Shown piece after piece: positions 6,158-13,788 of a DNA stretch of 19,297 nt (the first letter of the stretch is position 1; every line of letters begins with the position of its first letter). A model generated the notes under the pieces. The model saw nothing but the letters and a program-made list of their open reading frames with translations. It searched no databases and had not been told where the DNA came from. Origin of the DNA: Planctomycetota bacterium (GTDB lineage: Bacteria > Planctomycetota > B15-G4); NCBI GenBank assembly GCA_003644265.1, contig QNBX01000084.1:1-19297 (forward strand), given 5' to 3'. The position numbers and the translations under genes were made by a program.

Positions 6158-8947
6158 TCATGGGGCCTTGGAACCGGCGTGGGGGGCGTCGGGTTGCGGC
6201 TCATCCGCCAGCTCTTCCCAGGGGATGGAGGGCGCGGCGCCCTGCGACGCCTCGAACACCCGCCGCGTGACCACCACGCTCTCGGTGGCGGTGGCGGCCA
6301 GCAGCTTGTGCACGGCGGCCTGCACCGACGGGGCGTCGATGCCGTGGTAGCGGTTGACCTGATCGGGGCGACCGCACTTGCTGAAGCGACGCACCGCCAG
6401 GGTCTCCTGGCGCACGCCCAGCAGCGAGCCGATGTTGTCCAGCAGCCCGGCCTCGCCGTCGTGCACCGAAACCACCGGCACGCGGCGCCCGGCCAGAGTC
6501 ACCAGCTCGGCGCGATCGTCCACGACCTGCATAGGCGCCATGTGCAGGTCGGCGTCCAGACCCAGGCCGTGGCGCAGGTGCTCAAAGTCGTTCTGCGCCG
6601 CCAGGATACCCAGCAGCAGGTCGGGCGAGCTCACGGCGATGACGTTGGCGTAGACGCCCTGCTCGCGCAGCGCGTCCGACGCCTCCAGCGCCTCGGTAGC
6701 CAGGGCGCCCATGCAGAACACGTTGACCACGTTGATGCCCGGCTCGTAGTCGGGCTGCCCGCGGAAGTCGACCAGGTGATAGGCGCCCGAGAGGCAGTCG
6801 GTGCGCGCCGACTCCAGGATGGTGGCGTCGTCCAGCGGCGCGCTCTCCAGGTCGGCCGGGTTGCTACGGAAGCGCGGGTGTCGACGCAGCCGGGTGAGCA
6901 GCTGCTTCTGCTCCATGCCGCGCGTCACGGCGCGGATCAGGATGCCCTTGCGGCCCTCGTTCTCGTCGGCAAAGTGCCGGCGGATGGACTCGCACAGGAT
7001 CCAGTCGACCTCCAGCGCGAAGATCGGCTCCCAGGTGATCAGGTTCGGAATCTGGATGTCCGACTTCCACGAGTGCTGCGCGCCCTCCGACGACAGGCTC
7101 ACCCCCGAGGGCGTGCCCAGGATGACGAACTCGCTGCCCCAGTAGAGGTTGTAGTAGAGCTGGTCGAGCGCCCGTTTGATGAAGAAGTCGTACACCGTCA
7201 TGATCGGAAAGAAGGGCACGCCCGCGTAGTGGCCCATCATCCCGAAGGCGCCCACGGCCGACATGCAGTTGGCCTCGGCGATCTCGAAGCGGATGTGCCG
7301 TGTCCAGGGCTCGGCGCTGGCCAGCAGCTGCGGGCGCTTGCGGCTGTGGCCGGTGCGCACCTCGGCCTCGCCGGCGGAGCGCTCGGTCTCGTCGCTGACG
7401 CCGTAGACGCGCTCGTCCATGACCGGGTTGAGCTGGGTGGAGGTGCCCACGTCCGGCGACATGGTCATGAGGAAGTCGGCCGCCGCCTCCCACTGACGCT
7501 CGAAGGGCTTCAGCTCCACGGCGCCCTTGCCGTCGGCGCGGTGCTTCTCGGCGTTGGTGCCGATGCGCACCAGCTTGGCGGCGATCTGCCCCCACATCCA
7601 CTGGGTGTGGGCGCGCGGAAACAGCTTGGTGTCGATCTCGAGCGTGGCGGGCACGCCGCCCACATCGTCGATGCGCGCGCGCACCCAGTCGCGGTTGCGG
7701 CGGCGCCAGGCGCGGTTGGCCTCGAACTGCTCGCGCAGCTGCGCGCCGCGCTGCGCCAGCCACTCGGCCTCGGGCGTGTCGGCCGCGAAGTTTTCGAAGG
7801 GCCGCTGCATGCTGAGCTGCTCGTCGCCCAACAGGATCTCCATCTCGCCCGCGGTGTTGAGCTCGCTGTGGTTGCCGGGGGCGGCGTACATGTCCATGCC
7901 CCAGCCCTTGACCGTGTGGGCCACCAGCAGGGTCGGGCGATCCTGGTCCAGCCGGGATGCCTCCAGCGCACGCACCAGCGCCTCGGTGTCGTGGCCGCCG
8001 AGGTCGCACAGGATGGTCTCGAGCTGCCCGTCGTCCAGCTTGTCGAGCAGCTTGGCGCAGCCCTTGTCGCGCTCGAGGAACAGCGCGCGGGTGTCGTCCA
8101 TCTCGCGCAGCAGCAAGGTCATCTGCAGCTCGTAGTCGGACAGCCCGTCCTCAAGCACGCGCTGAAAGGCCCTGCCGCCGGCGCGCTTGAAAGCCGCGCG
8201 ACGCACGGCTCCGTGGCGCACCTGGATCACCTCCCAGCCGTTGGCCTTGCCCGTCTCCGCGATGCGGTGGGCGTCGGTGCCGTGCAGTCCCTTGGTGTTG
8301 GGCATGCGCGCGCCGTCGAGGTTCTGACGGTTGTAGTCGATGATCCAGGTGACGTTGCCCAGCTGCCGCTCGGCAAAGTCCGGCATGGCCTCCATCAACG
8401 AGCCCTCGCGGAACTCGCTGTCGCCGATCAGCGACCAGAACTGCCCGTCGTGCGGGACCTCCGGCAGCTCGAGGTCGTGGTCGCGCGCGTAGCGGAAGGC
8501 CAGGGCCATGTAGCCCGACACCACCGGCGGGATGCCCACGCTGCCCGACGGAAACGTGTGGTAGCTGTCGGGATCACTCTTGGCGTGGTAGCTCTGCAGC
8601 ACCGGGCGCCCGTCCTCGCTGAAGGCGCGCAGCTCTGCGAGACACGCCTCGACCTCATCGCTCGTGAACCAGGCCCCGTCGTCGGGGTGCCGCATCAGGC
8701 CCAGCATGCCGTGCAGCACGTGGTCCAGCGGCGCCGCGTGGGGCTTGGCGCAGTAGAAGTCCGACGCTCGCCGCACCTTGCCGTGCAGCGCGGTGAGGAT
8801 GTGCGCCGCGCTGCTGCAGGAGGCCGGGTGCCCGCCCACCTTGGGGTCGGTGCGCCGGGCTTCGGGCCGGTGATTGGCGATGTGGATCATCGCCGCCGTC
8901 TGGATCATGGCCCGGCGGGCGATGCGGTCGAGGGTGCCTGTCTGCAT
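6158..8947 (-). CDS. Thiamine-diphosphate-dependent enzyme related to homodimeric pyruvate dehydrogenase E1 (AceE) and transketolase
   Basis: The 929-residue length and order of domains fit the single-chain AceE family (E. coli AceE is 887 residues). The N-terminal GGHPASCSSAAHI (38-50) parallels AceE GGHMASFQSSATI. The cofactor motif runs from GDSE (175-178) to YNRQNLDG (205-212), where AceE has GDGE and NLQRLDG. HTVKGWGM (344-351) corresponds to AceE HTIKGYGM. The pyrimidine domain has IAEAN with E558, the expected cofactor-activating glutamate. A C-terminal domain follows from about 720. The enzyme should bind ThDP and Mg and decarboxylate a 2-oxo acid or transfer a ketol unit. No E2 or E3 gene is next to it; it starts 9 bp after mdh. 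Superfamily is secure, but sequence outside the motifs diverges enough from AceE that pyruvate as substrate is only a guess. Confidence 0.8.
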   Translation of the reverse strand: MQTGTLDRIARRAMIQTAAMIHIANHRPEARRTDPKVGGHPASCSSAAHILTALHGKVRRASDFYCAKPHAAPLDHVLHGMLGLMRHPDDGAWFTSDEVEACLAELRAFSEDGRPVLQSYHAKSDPDSYHTFPSGSVGIPPVVSGYMALAFRYARDHDLELPEVPHDGQFWSLIGDSEFREGSLMEAMPDFAERQLGNVTWIIDYNRQNLDGARMPNTKGLHGTDAHRIAETGKANGWEVIQVRHGAVRRAAFKRAGGRAFQRVLEDGLSDYELQMTLLLREMDDTRALFLERDKGCAKLLDKLDDGQLETILCDLGGHDTEALVRALEASRLDQDRPTLLVAHTVKGWGMDMYAAPGNHSELNTAGEMEILLGDEQLSMQRPFENFAADTPEAEWLAQRGAQLREQFEANRAWRRRNRDWVRARIDDVGGVPATLEIDTKLFPRAHTQWMWGQIAAKLVRIGTNAEKHRADGKGAVELKPFERQWEAAADFLMTMSPDVGTSTQLNPVMDERVYGVSDETERSAGEAEVRTGHSRKRPQLLASAEPWTRHIRFEIAEANCMSAVGAFGMMGHYAGVPFFPIMTVYDFFIKRALDQLYYNLYWGSEFVILGTPSGVSLSSEGAQHSWKSDIQIPNLITWEPIFALEVDWILCESIRRHFADENEGRKGILIRAVTRGMEQKQLLTRLRRHPRFRSNPADLESAPLDDATILESARTDCLSGAYHLVDFRGQPDYEPGINVVNVFCMGALATEALEASDALREQGVYANVIAVSSPDLLLGILAAQNDFEHLRHGLGLDADLHMAPMQVVDDRAELVTLAGRRVPVVSVHDGEAGLLDNIGSLLGVRQETLAVRRFSKCGRPDQVNRYHGIDAPSVQAAVHKLLAATATESVVVTRRVFEASQGAAPSIPWEELADEPQPDAPHAGSKAP

Positions 8948-8956
8948 GGGCCTGGC

Positions 8957-9949
8957 TCAGCTCAACAGGTGCCTGATGACGTCGCGCTCGGCCTGCAGTT
9001 CCGCCACCGAGGCGTCCAGCTTGCCCTGGCCGAAGTCCGAAAGCTCGACGCCCTGCACGATCTGTGTGCTGCCGCTGCCGTCGGTGCGCACCGGGAAGCT
9101 GCACAGGATGCCCTCGGGCACGCCGTAGCTGCCGTCGCTGGGCACAGCCACCGAGTGCCAGTCACCTGCGGGCGTGGCCGTGGTGAGCGAGCGTACGTGG
9201 TCCACCAGACCGTTGGCCGCGGACAGGGCCGAGCTCAGCCCGCGCGCCTTGATGATGGCGGCGCCGCGCTGCTGCACGGTCTTGATGAACTCACCCTCGA
9301 GCCAGGCGCGGTCGTCGATCACGTCCTGCACCGGCTTGCCGCCGATCTTGGCGTTCTCGAAGTCGGGGTACTGGGTGGCGCTGTGGTTGCCCCAGATGGC
9401 CATGTTGGAGATCTGCGTGTGGTGCACGCCGGCCTTGTTGGCCAGCTGCGCCTTCGCGCGGTTCTCGTCCAGGCGCGTCATGGCGCTGAACTGCTCGGGC
9501 GCGGCGCCGGACGCGTTGTGCAGGGCGATCAGCGCGTTGGTGTTGCAGGGGTTGCCCACCACCACGGTGCGCGCGCCCTTGGCGCCGCACTCGGCGATGG
9601 CCTTGCCCTGGCCCGTGAAGATCGGACCGTTCTCCTTGATCAGGTCGTTGCGCTCCATGCCCGCGCCGCGGGGCTTGGCGCCTACCAGCAGGGCCCAGTC
9701 GATGTCGCCGAAGCCCTGCTCGAGGTCGGACGTCAAGACCATGTCCTGCAGCAGCGGGAAGGCGCAGTCCTCCAGCTCCATGGCCACGCCGCGCAGACCG
9801 TTCATGGCGGCCTCCACGGGGATCTCGATCATGTGCAGGATGACCGGCTGATCGGGACCGAACATCTGGCCCGAGGCGATACGGGGAAGCAGGGCGTATC
9901 CGATCTGACCGGCGGCACCGGTCACGGCGACACGGATGGGCTTGACCAC
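8957..9949 (-). CDS. mdh: Malate dehydrogenase (NAD-type)
   Basis: This 330-residue cytoplasmic enzyme interconverts malate and oxaloacetate in the TCA cycle. The Rossmann motif is [12 protein letters not shown] (10-21). E42 in HMIEIP, at the end of the second strand, favours NAD over NADP. Substrate-loop arginines occur in [12 protein letters not shown] (R94, R100), the NPCNTN segment contributes N133, and the catalytic pair is D161 (TRLDENRAK, with R164) and H189 ([11 protein letters not shown]). The pattern belongs to the cytosolic/Thermus-type MDH rather than the LDH-like type. The start is GTG at 9949, supported by GGAG at 9961-9958 with 8-nt spacing. It is first in the minus-strand block and is followed after 9 bp by the AceE-like gene, so two central-carbon enzymes appear co-transcribed. 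Confidence 0.96.
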   Translation of the reverse strand: MVKPIRVAVTGAAGQIGYALLPRIASGQMFGPDQPVILHMIEIPVEAAMNGLRGVAMELEDCAFPLLQDMVLTSDLEQGFGDIDWALLVGAKPRGAGMERNDLIKENGPIFTGQGKAIAECGAKGARTVVVGNPCNTNALIALHNASGAAPEQFSAMTRLDENRAKAQLANKAGVHHTQISNMAIWGNHSATQYPDFENAKIGGKPVQDVIDDRAWLEGEFIKTVQQRGAAIIKARGLSSALSAANGLVDHVRSLTTATPAGDWHSVAVPSDGSYGVPEGILCSFPVRTDGSGSTQIVQGVELSDFGQGKLDASVAELQAERDVIRHLLS

Positions 9950-9957
9950 GGTTGCAA

Positions 9958-9961
9958 CTCC
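9958..9961 (-). promoter_or_regulatory. Ribosome binding site of mdh
   Basis: GGAG on the minus strand lies 8 nt before the GTG at 9949. It is one of the few clear Shine-Dalgarno sites in the window and decides the non-ATG start. Confidence 0.7.
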
Positions 9962-9988
9962 AGTGTGGGAGGCGGGAGGGAGCCCCCC

Positions 9989-9994
9989 ATTCTG
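9989..9994 (-). promoter_or_regulatory. Possible -10 element for mdh operon
   Basis: CAGAAT on the minus strand, followed by GGGG, would place transcription start about 33 nt before the GTG codon. It matches the NANNNT pattern seen before other genes here. No convincing -35 is visible. Confidence 0.25.
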
Positions 9995-10017
9995 CCTATC
10001 GGCGCCGGTTCACCCCA

Positions 10018-10052
10018 GGGCTCCGTTGGCCGCTCTCGCGGCCGGGCTCCGT
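10018..10052. repeat. 9-bp direct repeat flanking a hairpin in a divergent promoter region
   Basis: gggctccgt occurs at 10018-10026 and at 10044-10052. Between the copies lies the inverted repeat GGCCGC-TCTC-GCGGCC (10028-10043). The block sits between the divergent mdh and sulfatase-fold genes, and the second copy touches a possible -10 box at 10052. This is what an operator could look like, but no regulator is identified. Confidence 0.5.
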
Positions 10053-10057
10053 ATCAT
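10052..10057 (+). promoter_or_regulatory. Possible -10 element for the sulfatase-fold lipoprotein gene
   Basis: TATCAT matches four of six bases of TATAAT and lies about 46 bp before the ATG at 10104. A TTGGCC at 10026-10031 is spaced 20 bp upstream, longer than usual for a -35. Confidence 0.3.
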
Positions 10058-10103
10058 GGGCGGGGCTCGCCGCCATCGGCTCCTCTCCCCGCCCCCGCTG
10101 CCC

Positions 10104-12404
10104 ATGCGTCCGCTGCCCCGCTGCCCCGCTCTGCCCGCCCTGCTGGCGCTGCTCGTGCTGAACGCGGGCTGCGGCGAGCGCGTCCCGCCGGCCCGCTACG
10201 CCGTGGTGCAGCGCGAGCTGGCCTGGACGGCCCGGCCCGAGCGCCCCGACCCGCCCCTGAGCCTGACCTGGGACTTCTCCGACGGCGCCGCCGACCTGGC
10301 CGGCTTCACCAGCCCCGGCGGCTCCCCGCCTGTGCTGCGCGACGGGGCCCTGGAGCTGGCCGGCCTGGACCGCGTGGCCCTGCGCACGCCCAAGGACGCG
10401 GGCCTCAATCCGGATCTGCACCACCAGCTCGTGTTCGAGCTCCACGGCGAGGACGTGACCCACCTGCGCCTGCGCTGGCGCGGCACCGACGAGCCCTTTG
10501 ACGAGGGCCGCTCCACGCCAGGCCTGCCCCTGGAGCTCGACCGCAACGGCGACGGCGTGTTCAGCCTGCCGATCTCGGACCTGCGCGGGGTGCGCCACGC
10601 GCGCGACGCCAGCGAAGGCCTGGTGCAGCTGGAGCTGGCCTTCGAGGGTGGCCCCGGCAGCCGGCCCCTGGTGCGCATCCAGCGGCTGGCGCTGGTGTCG
10701 GGTTTTGACCAGCCCTCGCCGGGCCCCACGCGGCTGGAGCGCCATGGCATCGCCCGCCGCGGCACCGCCCTGGCGCTGCCCGGCATGCTCAGCGCCGAGC
10801 TCGCGCCCGGCCCCGACGACCGCCTGCGCCTGGCCCTGGCTCCGGCCGGCGCCAGCGGGCCCACGCGCGTGGTCGTGCAACTGGCCGGCGTCAGCCAACC
10901 CCTGGCCGAGCTGGCCCTCGCGCCGGACGCCGGCTGGCGAGAGCTGTCCCTGAGCCTCGCGCCCGCCCACGGCCAGCCCTGCCAGCTGCAGATCTCCGCC
11001 GAGGGCGAGGACGGCCTGCTGCTGCTGGGCAGCCCCCTGCGTCTGGCGCCCAGCGACCGCCCGCGCCCCCCGGTGGTGCTCTACCTGGAGGACACGCTGC
11101 GCGCCGATCGGCTCTCGGTCTACGGCCACCCCTTTCCCACCGACCCCGCGCTGCGGCGCCTGGCCGCCGAGGGCGTGGTCTGGGAGCGAGCCTACGGCGC
11201 CAGCTCCTGGACGCGCCCCTCGGTGGCCTCCCTGCTCACCTCGCTCGACCCGCTCGCCCACGGCGTCACCACGCACTTGCAGCGCCTCGCCCCCGCCGCC
11301 TCCACCCTGGCGGAGCGCCTGGCCGACGCGGGCTGGATCACCGTCTCGCTGGTGACCAACTACCACGGCGGCGCCTGGGCCGGCCTGGACCAGGGCTTCG
11401 ACGTGGCGGCCGAGCCCACCGCCTGGGGCGCCTCGCGGCTGAAGAGCACGCTGACCTCGGCCCTGGTCGCCGAGCCCCTGGAGCGCCTGCTGCAGGAGCA
11501 CCGCGACGAGGCGCTGTTTGTACACGTGCACACGCTCGACCCGCACGAGCCCTACCAGCCCCCCGGCGAGCTGCTCTACAGCTTGGCGCGGACGTCCGCC
11601 GCTCGCCCGCCGATCCCCGGCGGCCGCGAGCGCGAGGACGAGTCGCTGTCCTACGACGCCGAGGTGCTCCATAACGACGCACGCCTGGGGGCACTGTTAC
11701 AGGCCCTCGACGCCACGGGCCGGGCGGACGACACGCTGCTGCTGTTCCTCTCCGATCATGGCGAGGCGTTTGGAGAGCACGGCGCCTTCCGCCACCGTCA
11801 GTCGCTGTTCGAGGAGGAGCTGGCGGTGCCCTGGGTGCTGCGCTGGCCGGGGCGCCTGCCCGCCGGCGCGCGCCTGTCGTCGCCGGTGGGCCTGGTGGAT
11901 GTGGCGCCCACCGTGCTGGGCCTGCTGGAGCTGCCCGCGCCGGCCGCCTGGCAGGGCCGCGATCTGTCCGCCGTCCTGCGCGGCGAGGCCCCGGCCCCGC
12001 GCGACGAGCCCGTGCTGGCCCACCTGACCGACGAGCAGGGCCGCCAGACCCTGGCCGTGATGGGCGCGCGCTACAAGCTGCTGGCCGCGCTGCCGGCGCA
12101 GGCGACGCCCACCGCGCTGGCCGCTCAGGCAGCTCAGGACGCTCCGCCCGGGCAGTCCGCGCCCGCCTCATCCCAGGACGGCGGCGCTCTGGTGGCCCGC
12201 GCCCTCTACGACCTCGACCAGGACCCGGGCGAGCAGACCGACCTGCTGGGCACCCCCCCCGGCGACGCCGCCGCGGCGGCACTGCTGGCCTGGGCCGAGG
12301 CGCGCCTGGCCCAGGGCCGCCGCCTGGCGCTCGACACCGAGAGCGCCCCCATGGACGAGGCCACCCGCCGCTGGATGGTCGAGATGGGCTACCTCGGTCG
12401 CTGA
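10104..12404 (+). CDS. Lipoprotein-like sulfatase-fold (alkaline phosphatase superfamily) hydrolase or transferase with predicted Thr nucleophile
   Basis: The 766-residue product starts at ATG 10104 with a short export signal ending LVLNAGCG. C23 is a likely lipidation site, although Asn at -3 is atypical. An in-frame ATG at 10056 would put 16 Pro/Arg-rich residues before the signal, so it is less likely. Residues 30-315 are a beta-rich region I cannot assign. The PF00884 core starts at YLEDTLRADRLSVYG (327-341). SSWTRPSVASLLTSL (367-381) occupies the CxPSR position, with T370 where sulfatases have Cys or Ser. HTLDPHEPYQPP (476-487), SDHGEAFGEHG (550-560), H564 and RWPG follow. LYDLDQDPGEQTDL (701-714) closes the domain. 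Without a formylglycine precursor, sulfatase activity is doubtful; Thr nucleophiles occur in LTA synthase and phosphoethanolamine transferases. It is a paralogue of the left-edge fragment. Confidence 0.85.
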   Translation: MRPLPRCPALPALLALLVLNAGCGERVPPARYAVVQRELAWTARPERPDPPLSLTWDFSDGAADLAGFTSPGGSPPVLRDGALELAGLDRVALRTPKDAGLNPDLHHQLVFELHGEDVTHLRLRWRGTDEPFDEGRSTPGLPLELDRNGDGVFSLPISDLRGVRHARDASEGLVQLELAFEGGPGSRPLVRIQRLALVSGFDQPSPGPTRLERHGIARRGTALALPGMLSAELAPGPDDRLRLALAPAGASGPTRVVVQLAGVSQPLAELALAPDAGWRELSLSLAPAHGQPCQLQISAEGEDGLLLLGSPLRLAPSDRPRPPVVLYLEDTLRADRLSVYGHPFPTDPALRRLAAEGVVWERAYGASSWTRPSVASLLTSLDPLAHGVTTHLQRLAPAASTLAERLADAGWITVSLVTNYHGGAWAGLDQGFDVAAEPTAWGASRLKSTLTSALVAEPLERLLQEHRDEALFVHVHTLDPHEPYQPPGELLYSLARTSAARPPIPGGREREDESLSYDAEVLHNDARLGALLQALDATGRADDTLLLFLSDHGEAFGEHGAFRHRQSLFEEELAVPWVLRWPGRLPAGARLSSPVGLVDVAPTVLGLLELPAPAAWQGRDLSAVLRGEAPAPRDEPVLAHLTDEQGRQTLAVMGARYKLLAALPAQATPTALAAQAAQDAPPGQSAPASSQDGGALVARALYDLDQDPGEQTDLLGTPPGDAAAAALLAWAEARLAQGRRLALDTESAPMDEATRRWMVEMGYLGR

Positions 12405-12409
12405 CGACG

Positions 12410-12433
12410 GCGCCCCACCCGGGCCGCTTCTTT
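12410..12433 (+). terminator. Possible intrinsic terminator after the sulfatase-fold gene
   Basis: GCGCCC (12410-12415) pairs with GGGC/GC (12421-12427, one bulged C) around a 5-nt loop. TTCTTT follows at 12428-12433. It begins 6 nt after the stop codon. The stem is short and the T tract interrupted, so confidence is moderate. Confidence 0.4.
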
Positions 12434-12435
12434 GG

Positions 12436-12441
12436 AATACT
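12436..12441 (+). promoter_or_regulatory. Possible -10 element for the arsenosugar operon
   Basis: AATACT, preceded by G and followed by GG, lies just after the possible terminator. It would give an untranslated leader of about 165 nt that includes the 11-bp tandem repeat. No -35 is evident. Confidence 0.25.
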
Positions 12442-12495
12442 GGCACGCCGCGCGGCCATGGCAGGCTGCATCGCGCTCGCGCAGCTCCCGTCTGC

Positions 12496-12557
12496 GCGCC
12501 CCCACCGCGCCCCCACCGCGCCCCCACCGCGCCCCCACCGCGCCCCCACCGCGCCCC
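12496..12557 (+). repeat. 11-bp noncoding tandem repeat upstream of arsM
   Basis: The unit gcgcccccacc occurs five times without a mismatch at 12496-12550, followed by a partial sixth copy, gcgcccc, to 12557. The 11-bp period is not a multiple of three and lies in a 208-bp intergenic region, so it is not a coding repeat. Each unit carries a run of five C on plus. It is about one helical turn long. Confidence 0.92.
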
Positions 12558-12612
12558 TCTGCCCCCCGACTCCACCCCCGCTGCATCCCACGCTCCCCGA
12601 CGGAACGCCGAC

Positions 12613-13788
12613 ATGACGGGCAACCAGCCGACCTCTCCCGCCGACCTCGACCACGCCGTGCGCACGCGCTACAGCGAGGGCGCCGCCAAGCAGGTCGCCG
12701 AGCTGTGCTGCCCGGTGCAGTACGACGCCTCGCTGCTGCAGGTCATCCCCGAGGAGGTGCTGGCCCGGGACTACGGCTGCGGCGACCCGAGCCGCCACGT
12801 GCGCCCCGGCGAGACGGTGCTCGACCTGGGCAGCGGCACGGGCAAGATCTGCTTCATCGCGTCGCAGCTGGTGGGTGCCGAGGGGCGCGTGCTGGGCGTG
12901 GACGTCAACGACGACATGCTGGCGCTGGCGCGCGGGGCCGCGCCGGTGGTGGCTGAGCGCATCGGCTACGACAACGTGACCTTCCTGAAGGGGCGCATCG
13001 AAGACCTGGCCCTGGACCACGCGGCGCTGGACGAGTGGCTCAGCGAGCACCCCGTGTCCAACGCGGCGGAGCTCGCGGCCCTGGAGCAGCGCTGCGGTCG
13101 CCTGCGCAGCGAGCGGCCCCTGGTGCCCGATCAATCGGTCGACCTGGTGCTCAGCAACTGCGTGCTCAACCTGGTTCACCCTGAGCGCAAACGCGCGCTG
13201 TTCGACGAGATCTTCCGCGTGTTGCGCGTGGGCGGACGCGCCGTCATCTCCGACATCGTCTGCGACGAGGACGTGCCCGCGCACCTGGCCGCCGACCCCG
13301 AGCTGTGGAGCGGCTGCATCTCCGGCGCCCTGCGCGAGGATGCGTTCATCGACGCCTTCGCGCGCGCGGGCCTGGAGGGCATGCGCATCCTGGAGCGCAG
13401 CGAGACGCCCTGGCGCGTGGTCGAGGGCATCGAGTTCCGCAGCCTCACCGTGGAGGCCTTCCGGGTCGAGAGCGGCGCGTGCCTGGAGCAGAACCAGGCC
13501 GTGATCTACCGCGGCCCGTGGTCCAGCGTGAGCGATGACGACGGGCACACGTTGCGACGCGGACAGCGCATGGCCGTGTGCGGGCGCACCTTCGCCAAGC
13601 TCACCGGCGCGCCCTACGCCGGCGAGATCGTCGGCGTGGAGCCCGCGCTGGCCGTGGACCCCGCGCGCGCCCAGCCGTTTGCCTGCACGGGCGATCGGGT
13701 GCGCCCGGCCAGCGAGACCAAGGCCGGCGTGCTGCCCGTGAGCATCAACGACGCCGAGAGCTGTTGCGAGCCCGGGACGTGCTGCTGA
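12613..13788 (+). CDS. arsM: Arsenite S-adenosylmethionine methyltransferase ArsM, arsenosugar-cluster type
   Basis: This 391-residue cytoplasmic enzyme should methylate As(III) stepwise with SAM. Motif I is DLGSGTGKIC (71-80), and GVDVND (95-100) holds the acidic SAM-ribose region. The cysteines known to matter in ArsM are in place: LCCP (C32, C33), YGCGDP (C56), SNCVLNLV (C183) and SGCISGAL (C235). A segment at about 137-175, ending RPLVPDQSVD, and a C-terminal extension from 310 with a Cys-x-x-x-Phe segment at C323 are features I associate with the ArsM clade paired with ArsS. The protein ends ESCCEPGTCC, two Cys pairs that could bind arsenic or metal. It is first in a three-gene operon; its stop overlaps the proposed start of arsS. 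Only a weak GGA lies before the ATG. Confidence 0.93.
   Translation: MTGNQPTSPADLDHAVRTRYSEGAAKQVAELCCPVQYDASLLQVIPEEVLARDYGCGDPSRHVRPGETVLDLGSGTGKICFIASQLVGAEGRVLGVDVNDDMLALARGAAPVVAERIGYDNVTFLKGRIEDLALDHAALDEWLSEHPVSNAAELAALEQRCGRLRSERPLVPDQSVDLVLSNCVLNLVHPERKRALFDEIFRVLRVGGRAVISDIVCDEDVPAHLAADPELWSGCISGALREDAFIDAFARAGLEGMRILERSETPWRVVEGIEFRSLTVEAFRVESGACLEQNQAVIYRGPWSSVSDDDGHTLRRGQRMAVCGRTFAKLTGAPYAGEIVGVEPALAVDPARAQPFACTGDRVRPASETKAGVLPVSINDAESCCEPGTCC

Noticed and set aside
6005..10501. A 1498-codon plus-strand open frame opposite mdh and the AceE-like gene
   Set aside because: It has the same shadow composition and also runs into the sulfatase-fold gene out of frame; mdh and the AceE-like gene are certain on the other strand.
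12496..12557. CRISPR-like repeats
   Set aside because: The 11-bp units are directly abutting with no spacers, so this is a simple tandem repeat.
11338..13548. A 736-codon minus-strand open frame opposite the sulfatase-fold and arsM genes
   Set aside because: It reads the 11-bp repeat as Gly/Arg/Ala peptides and has no recognisable domain; both plus-strand genes are secure.
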